NCBI GenBank assembly: GCA_022402505.1
Contig: JAKRSE010000302.1
Location: 1 to 9,906, forward strand
From: Fimbriimonadaceae bacterium
GTDB lineage: Bacteria > Armatimonadota > Fimbriimonadia > Fimbriimonadales > Fimbriimonadaceae
DNA: 9,906 nt
Direction of reading: 5' to 3'
Of the stretch, positions 6,377 through 9,906 are shown piece after piece. Each line of letters begins with the position of its first letter. Position 1 is the first letter of the stretch. A program made the translations under genes and the position numbers. The notes under the pieces are model-generated. The model saw nothing but the letters and a program-made list of their open reading frames with translations, was not told the origin of the DNA and did no database searches.

Positions 6377-8089
6377 GTGGCAGGCACATACGTCCGCAAG
6401 CCTGATCTGAACCCGAAGAAGAACCCCTACGGTGGGGAGTGCAGCTGGGGGACCACGGAAGGCGGCCCGGCCGGCACGGTGGATCGCGGCGGCCGCATGG
6501 ACAGCTATGGCGGACAGCCGAAAGAGACCGGGCAGACGAGCGCCCACTGCCGTGGTGAGGTGACGGCGGTCTTCGAGTGGCAGCGGGACAATATCCCGAA
6601 CCCAGACCCGGCCGCGCTGACGGATGGGGACCCCACCAACGACACGATTCCCGACCCGCTGGACCTTCCGCCGGAAGAAGTGATCCCGGTCACCCGTTCC
6701 AACGCGTCATTCAGTCAAACCATCATGAATCCGAGCGCAAGTTCCCCGACGGGGTCGTGCGACAACGGGCTTCAATTCGGCCCCTCCATCCAGTCCATCC
6801 CGATCAACTCATTCATTCCGCCCTTCTTCTTTCCGATCCTGCTCGGATGGCATCATCAGGGGGTCTCAGAGGGCGTGACCTACAGGAAGACGGCGGGCGG
6901 TCCCGTGGTCACAATCCAAGTGGCACCCGAGGCGAAAGCGTCGTCGCAACAGGGGGCAGGCGCGTCGGTGAACTGCGCCTTCGGGATCATCGTTCCGAGC
7001 GTGACGTTGCTTGGCACCACCCGCTTCACCAACCCCCACGAAATCCAGTTCCTGACCGGTCAGCAGATCAAAGCGACTCTGAATCCTGGCACCTTCAGCC
7101 ACGACTTTCCCGCCGAGCTCGGAGTCGGAGTTTCGAAGGTCCCAGGCTCGGAGCGCTGGACCATTCCGTCGGCCTTTGATCCGTTCAAGAACTACGTGGC
7201 GACGACGACTCTTGGCCGGCGAGATGATCACGCGGCAGGTGACTTGGACAATGCCGACCTCTTCTTCTATTCGAATCGTGGTGGCGAAGGTCAGGTCGAA
7301 TGCGAGTTCTCCCTGGCGTTTCCCCAAGGCTCGAAGCTGGAAGGCGATTTGCCGAAGTTCCGGGCGAGGTCCAAGGAGACAAAATCGGTGCGCCCTGTTG
7401 GCAGCTACCGGGTGCAGACCGGCTTGGTCTCCTTGCAGATGGGTTCCAAGCTCTTCTTTGGTTCAGTTGACCCAGGCAACGGCCAGTGGCGTCCTGGGCA
7501 AAAGTGGACTGAGGCTGTTGCGACTGGATTCGGCCGGTTCGCCCCGGTTGGAGAGCTTGCATTCTTTCAGCTGATCACTCCAAATAGACACTACAGGAGA
7601 ACCTCCCCAGATGGCATGTTTGTCTTGAAGCATTTTTCGGGCTCAGACTGGTTAAACTCGAACGGGCTAGAGTTCCTAGATGCCGGGATACCCTACCTGT
7701 TCGCTGGTGAAACGGATGTACGGCCGTATAGCCAAGTTTGGCCGGCATCTCTTCCAGGTGAAGGTGAAGACTCACCCTGGCAGGTCTTGGAACTGCCAGA
7801 CCCGGGCATCTGGTACGAGTCGAGTGCTTCCGACTCCTTCAAGACATTCTTGATGTACAAGCCTCCCTCGGCCGGCGGCATGGATAGCGTTTGGGTGCCG
7901 CTTAGCAGGCATGACTGGTCTTGGCAGGGAACCGCGATTCGGACTCCGCTTCCTGGAGGAGGATGGAGTGCCTGGGTTCTGAACAGCCAGCCGCCGTCTT
8001 CTACGTTTCCAAAACCGGAAGAAGTGCATCCTTTATGGAACCGGTTTCTGCCTTATGGCGGGTTCAAATTCCTGCCAGCTGACAATTGA
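6377..8089 (+). CDS. Large secreted multi-domain protein, uncharacterised family
   Basis: 570 codons from GTG 6377 to TGA 8089; the leader is out of frame upstream, so this GTG is only where the intact frame allows a start. Residues 1-75 hold two cysteines (22, 58), followed by a Pro/Asp linker (about 72-105). Next is a beta-rich core with 'GVTYRKTAGGPVVTIQVAP' (167-184) and 'CAFGIIVPSVTLLGTT' (200-215). An Ig-like region follows with 'GQQIKATLNPG' (228-238), 'SERWTIP' (258-264) and 'FKNYVATTTLG' (270-280). The end carries 'ELAFFQLITPNRHYRR' (393-408) and 'SDSFKTFLMYKPPSAGGMDSVWVPL' (485-509, shown in part), then 'HDWSWQGTAIRT' (512-523). From memory this WTIP...FKNYVA / FxxYLMYKP...DSVWVPL arrangement recurs in unstudied secreted and cell-surface bacterial proteins. 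Function is unknown. Base composition is AT-richer from about 7560 to 7760, with codons (AGA, CTA, ATA, GTA) rare elsewhere here. It is followed 12 bases later by the 8102 gene, so an operon is likely. Confidence 0.85.
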   Translation: MAGTYVRKPDLNPKKNPYGGECSWGTTEGGPAGTVDRGGRMDSYGGQPKETGQTSAHCRGEVTAVFEWQRDNIPNPDPAALTDGDPTNDTIPDPLDLPPEEVIPVTRSNASFSQTIMNPSASSPTGSCDNGLQFGPSIQSIPINSFIPPFFFPILLGWHHQGVSEGVTYRKTAGGPVVTIQVAPEAKASSQQGAGASVNCAFGIIVPSVTLLGTTRFTNPHEIQFLTGQQIKATLNPGTFSHDFPAELGVGVSKVPGSERWTIPSAFDPFKNYVATTTLGRRDDHAAGDLDNADLFFYSNRGGEGQVECEFSLAFPQGSKLEGDLPKFRARSKETKSVRPVGSYRVQTGLVSLQMGSKLFFGSVDPGNGQWRPGQKWTEAVATGFGRFAPVGELAFFQLITPNRHYRRTSPDGMFVLKHFSGSDWLNSNGLEFLDAGIPYLFAGETDVRPYSQVWPASLPGEGEDSPWQVLELPDPGIWYESSASDSFKTFLMYKPPSAGGMDSVWVPLSRHDWSWQGTAIRTPLPGGGWSAWVLNSQPPSSTFPKPEEVHPLWNRFLPYGGFKFLPADN

Positions 8090-8101
8090 GAAAGAGGAAA
8101 G

Positions 8102-9037
8102 ATGAAGACTGTGAAGAAAATGACGATGATGGCGATGGCGATGTTTGCAGCTGCTGCCGCTCACGCCCAGACGACCGGTCCTGTTGGGGGGCACTACATT
8201 CCCCCGACGCCACCGGATCAGCTCGCGGCTGGTCGCGCCCAGAGCAAGGTTCGGATGGAGGCCGAGGCCTTGTTTGCCGAGGGGAAGCTGGAGGAGGCGA
8301 TCGCCAAGTACCGGCTCCTGCTATCCATGATGCCCGGCCCGGGGCAAAGGATGCCTGAGGCCGGGTCCGGGGCCTCGGCGCGCCTGGCCAAGCTCCTCGA
8401 GCTGGCAGATCGACCTCATGAGGCACTGGCCGCCTATGCGGGTGCAATCTACTGGGACGCCCGAGAGCACGACTGGCGCGGATGGTCTGTCGACGTCACC
8501 GTGCCAGACTACGCGATTCTGGCCGCGAAGCTGGGGCATGAAGAACTGGCGAAAGAGATGTACTACCTTGCCCTCCGAAACTTCAACACGGGAGGCAGCC
8601 GTTTCCAGGAACCGGTGCCTTACATCGTGGTCTTCGACCCTGACCCGACGATGGACGTGTGGACCTATTCGACCAACGGCCTGATCGCGGCGGCGACGAT
8701 GCTGAAGGTGAATGGGAGCACCGAAGGCTGTGAACATCTGGCCGAAGTCAAACGGCTGGCTCCCCAATGGATCGTGCCTCGTCTGTACGAATTCAACTTC
8801 GATGTGCCTGGTCGGGAGATCGTGGGGCGGCGGCAGGAGTTGCTGCCCTTCGCCCGCAACGAACGGGAGCGGCAATGGGTGCTCAGCCTGCGGCCGCTGG
8901 ACGTGAAGGACCGTTGGCAGACGGAAGGCGCCGAACTCCGCCGAAACTCCAAGGTCGTCCAGTCCCGCAAGGGTCCGGTGGTTCGGGGAGAAGCGATGCC
9001 CGTCACTCCTCTCCCGACTCCGTCCCCGGCAGGCTGA
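8102..9037 (+). CDS. Exported TPR-like protein (paralogue A)
   Basis: 311 residues, with GAGG four bases before ATG 8102 and 12 bases after the large secreted protein, so the two are almost certainly co-transcribed. Residues 1-23 form a Sec leader (KTVKK, Met/Ala core) ending AHA|Q. Two helical-repeat units are visible: 50-78 ('AEALFAEGKLEEAIAKYRLL') and about 92-120 ('ARLAKLLELADRPHEALAAY'), with the TPR-style pattern of small residues and G/A-Y-Y positions. The central part contains 'IYWDAREHDW' (116-125), 'FDPDPTMDVW' (178-187) and 'LAPQWIVP' (219-226), all mirrored in the next gene. A charged linker and Pro-rich tail ('TPLPTPSPAG') close the protein. TPR modules hold protein partners together, so a periplasmic scaffold for the large secreted protein is a reasonable inference. 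No enzyme motif was seen. Confidence 0.85.
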   Translation: MKTVKKMTMMAMAMFAAAAAHAQTTGPVGGHYIPPTPPDQLAAGRAQSKVRMEAEALFAEGKLEEAIAKYRLLLSMMPGPGQRMPEAGSGASARLAKLLELADRPHEALAAYAGAIYWDAREHDWRGWSVDVTVPDYAILAAKLGHEELAKEMYYLALRNFNTGGSRFQEPVPYIVVFDPDPTMDVWTYSTNGLIAAATMLKVNGSTEGCEHLAEVKRLAPQWIVPRLYEFNFDVPGREIVGRRQELLPFARNERERQWVLSLRPLDVKDRWQTEGAELRRNSKVVQSRKGPVVRGEAMPVTPLPTPSPAG

Positions 9038-9099
9038 GGACGGAGTTGGTGGTGCACCGGCAGGGGGCGGGGTTCAGAGTCAGCCGAGATTGTGTTAAG

Positions 9100-9906
9100 G
9101 TGAGATCAGGAGTGTGGAATTCCCTTCGCTCTCATCTTCTGACTCTGGCGATCGCGGCCTTTCTGACCGCAGCCATGGCAGCCTGCATGGGGCAGGTCCC
9201 GGGCGGCAGGTCAGTCGGACTTCGCGATCCGGTCGAGACCGCCAAAGAAGAGGCGAGCTCCGCCTTGATCGAGGAGGGAAGAGCCTTCCTCAAGGCGAAC
9301 CGCATGACTGAAGCTTTGGCCAAGTTCCAGGAGGCTCGGCGGATCGAACTGACGATGCAGACTCGCGTGAGTTCGGCATCCTATGAGATGGCCAAGGTCT
9401 TGACTCGGCTGGGGCGGTTGAACGAGGCGATGGATGCCTACAGCCAGGCAATCTTCTGGGACGCGAAAAGCGGGGATTGGCGAGTGAATGGAGTTCAGTC
9501 TGAGGTCGAAGTTGTTGCCGATGCGATCATCTTTTCGGTCCGGTTGGGGAACCTCATGTACGCCCAAGACCTTTACCAGTTCTTCTTGCGAAGAAGTTCA
9601 TTTAGGACCTCCGAGCCGATCCCTTGGTCGGTTCTGTTCGATCCCGATCCGAACTTCGAGCAGTGGGAGCTGACCGAGAAGAATCTTCAAGCAATTGGCA
9701 TGATGTTGAAATATGTCGGCCAGTATTCCAAGGACGAGAGGTTGCTGGATGAGGTGAAGAGCCTGGCCCCGAACTGGCTGATGCCGGACGCCTTCAGGCT
9801 TCAGTATCACACCAAGGACAAAGACTTCCCGGCGGCGCAGGCAGCGCTCATGGCCCGGGCCAAGACCGACCGAGCTCGGAGCTTCATCGCGGCCATCGTT
9901 CCCGGT
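9100..9906 (+). CDS. Exported TPR-like protein (paralogue B), 3' partial
   Basis: 269 codons are open to the window end; the C-terminus is missing. There is no ATG near the beginning of the frame, so a GTG is used: 9100 gives 'MRSGVWNSLRSHLLTLAIAA' with a proper basic n-region, while 9112 gives a shorter leader. Neither has a well-spaced SD (AGGAG at 9108-9112 is too close to the second). The leader ends in 'TAAMAAC', either a signal peptidase I site or a weak lipobox with Cys 29. Residues 52-122 hold two TPR-like units ('EEGRAFLKANRMTEALAKFQ' and 'AKVLTRLGRLNEAMDAYSQA'). Shared landmarks with paralogue A, in the same order and spacing, are IFWDAKSGDW (118-127), FDPDPNFEQW (180-189) and LAPNWLMP (222-229). 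The two genes therefore arose by tandem duplication followed by strong divergence. The 62-base gap between them shows no hairpin terminator. Confidence 0.8.
   Translation, partial: MRSGVWNSLRSHLLTLAIAAFLTAAMAACMGQVPGGRSVGLRDPVETAKEEASSALIEEGRAFLKANRMTEALAKFQEARRIELTMQTRVSSASYEMAKVLTRLGRLNEAMDAYSQAIFWDAKSGDWRVNGVQSEVEVVADAIIFSVRLGNLMYAQDLYQFFLRRSSFRTSEPIPWSVLFDPDPNFEQWELTEKNLQAIGMMLKYVGQYSKDERLLDEVKSLAPNWLMPDAFRLQYHTKDKDFPAAQAALMARAKTDRARSFIAAIVPG

Noticed and set aside
9114..9311. Short plus-strand frame beginning at GTG 9114
   Set aside because: It overlaps the start of paralogue B in another frame, is Ser/Arg/Gly-rich and shows none of the conserved blocks.

Overview
The window is a GC-rich bacterial segment whose coding regions are dominated by exported proteins. 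Export signals of several kinds are readable: a lipobox, a twin-arginine leader, and Sec leaders ending in AFA|Q or AHA|Q. A Tat-exported Gfo/Idh/MocA oxidoreductase, a LolA/RseB-like exported protein, lone exported proteins of unknown function and a MITE-like element together suggest Planctomycetota (Isosphaeraceae-like). Armatimonadota is the main alternative. This assignment is a judgement from gene style, not from a marker gene. No rRNA, tRNA, CRISPR array or full-length transposase was seen.

Layout. At the left edge lies the N-terminal 301 residues of an ABC-type sugar-binding lipoprotein (minus strand, 903 to 1, running off the window). A divergent intergenic region with a promoter-like TTGACA separates it from a plus-strand pair: a small ten-cysteine protein (1078-1437) overlapping a Sec-exported LolA/RseB-like protein (1424-2326). 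The stop codon of the latter lies inside a CTAG that marks the left end of a ~305-bp inverted-repeat (MITE-like) element (2323-2635). Next come two minus-strand genes, a 144-residue four-helix membrane protein (2658-3092) and a type II NADH:quinone oxidoreductase (3160-4407). Plus-strand genes then resume: a small protein of possible NTF2-like fold (4472-4900) and the Tat-exported Gfo/Idh/MocA protein (4950-6188).

The right third (about 6240-9906) is the least ordinary part. It is a same-strand cluster of exported proteins: a ~570-residue multi-domain secreted protein (6377-8089) followed 12 bases later by a 311-residue exported TPR-like protein (8102-9037). A diverged tandem paralogue of that protein follows (9100 to the window end, 3' partial). 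The large protein has a near-perfect Sec signal peptide, but it is encoded in a different frame, broken exactly at a run of ten C. The ten-cysteine protein at 1078 shows a similar problem: its hydrophobic leader continues upstream of the only in-frame ATG and lines up with an ATG one frame away. Either the assembly has homopolymer indels, or these leaders are frame-switched, which would make export of the protein phase-variable.

How the genes work together: sugar uptake (binding protein), sugar or cyclitol oxidation outside the cytoplasm (Gfo/Idh) and quinone reduction (NDH-2) are ordinary metabolism. The 6276-9906 cluster and the 1078/1424 pair look like two independent envelope or surface modules of unknown function.
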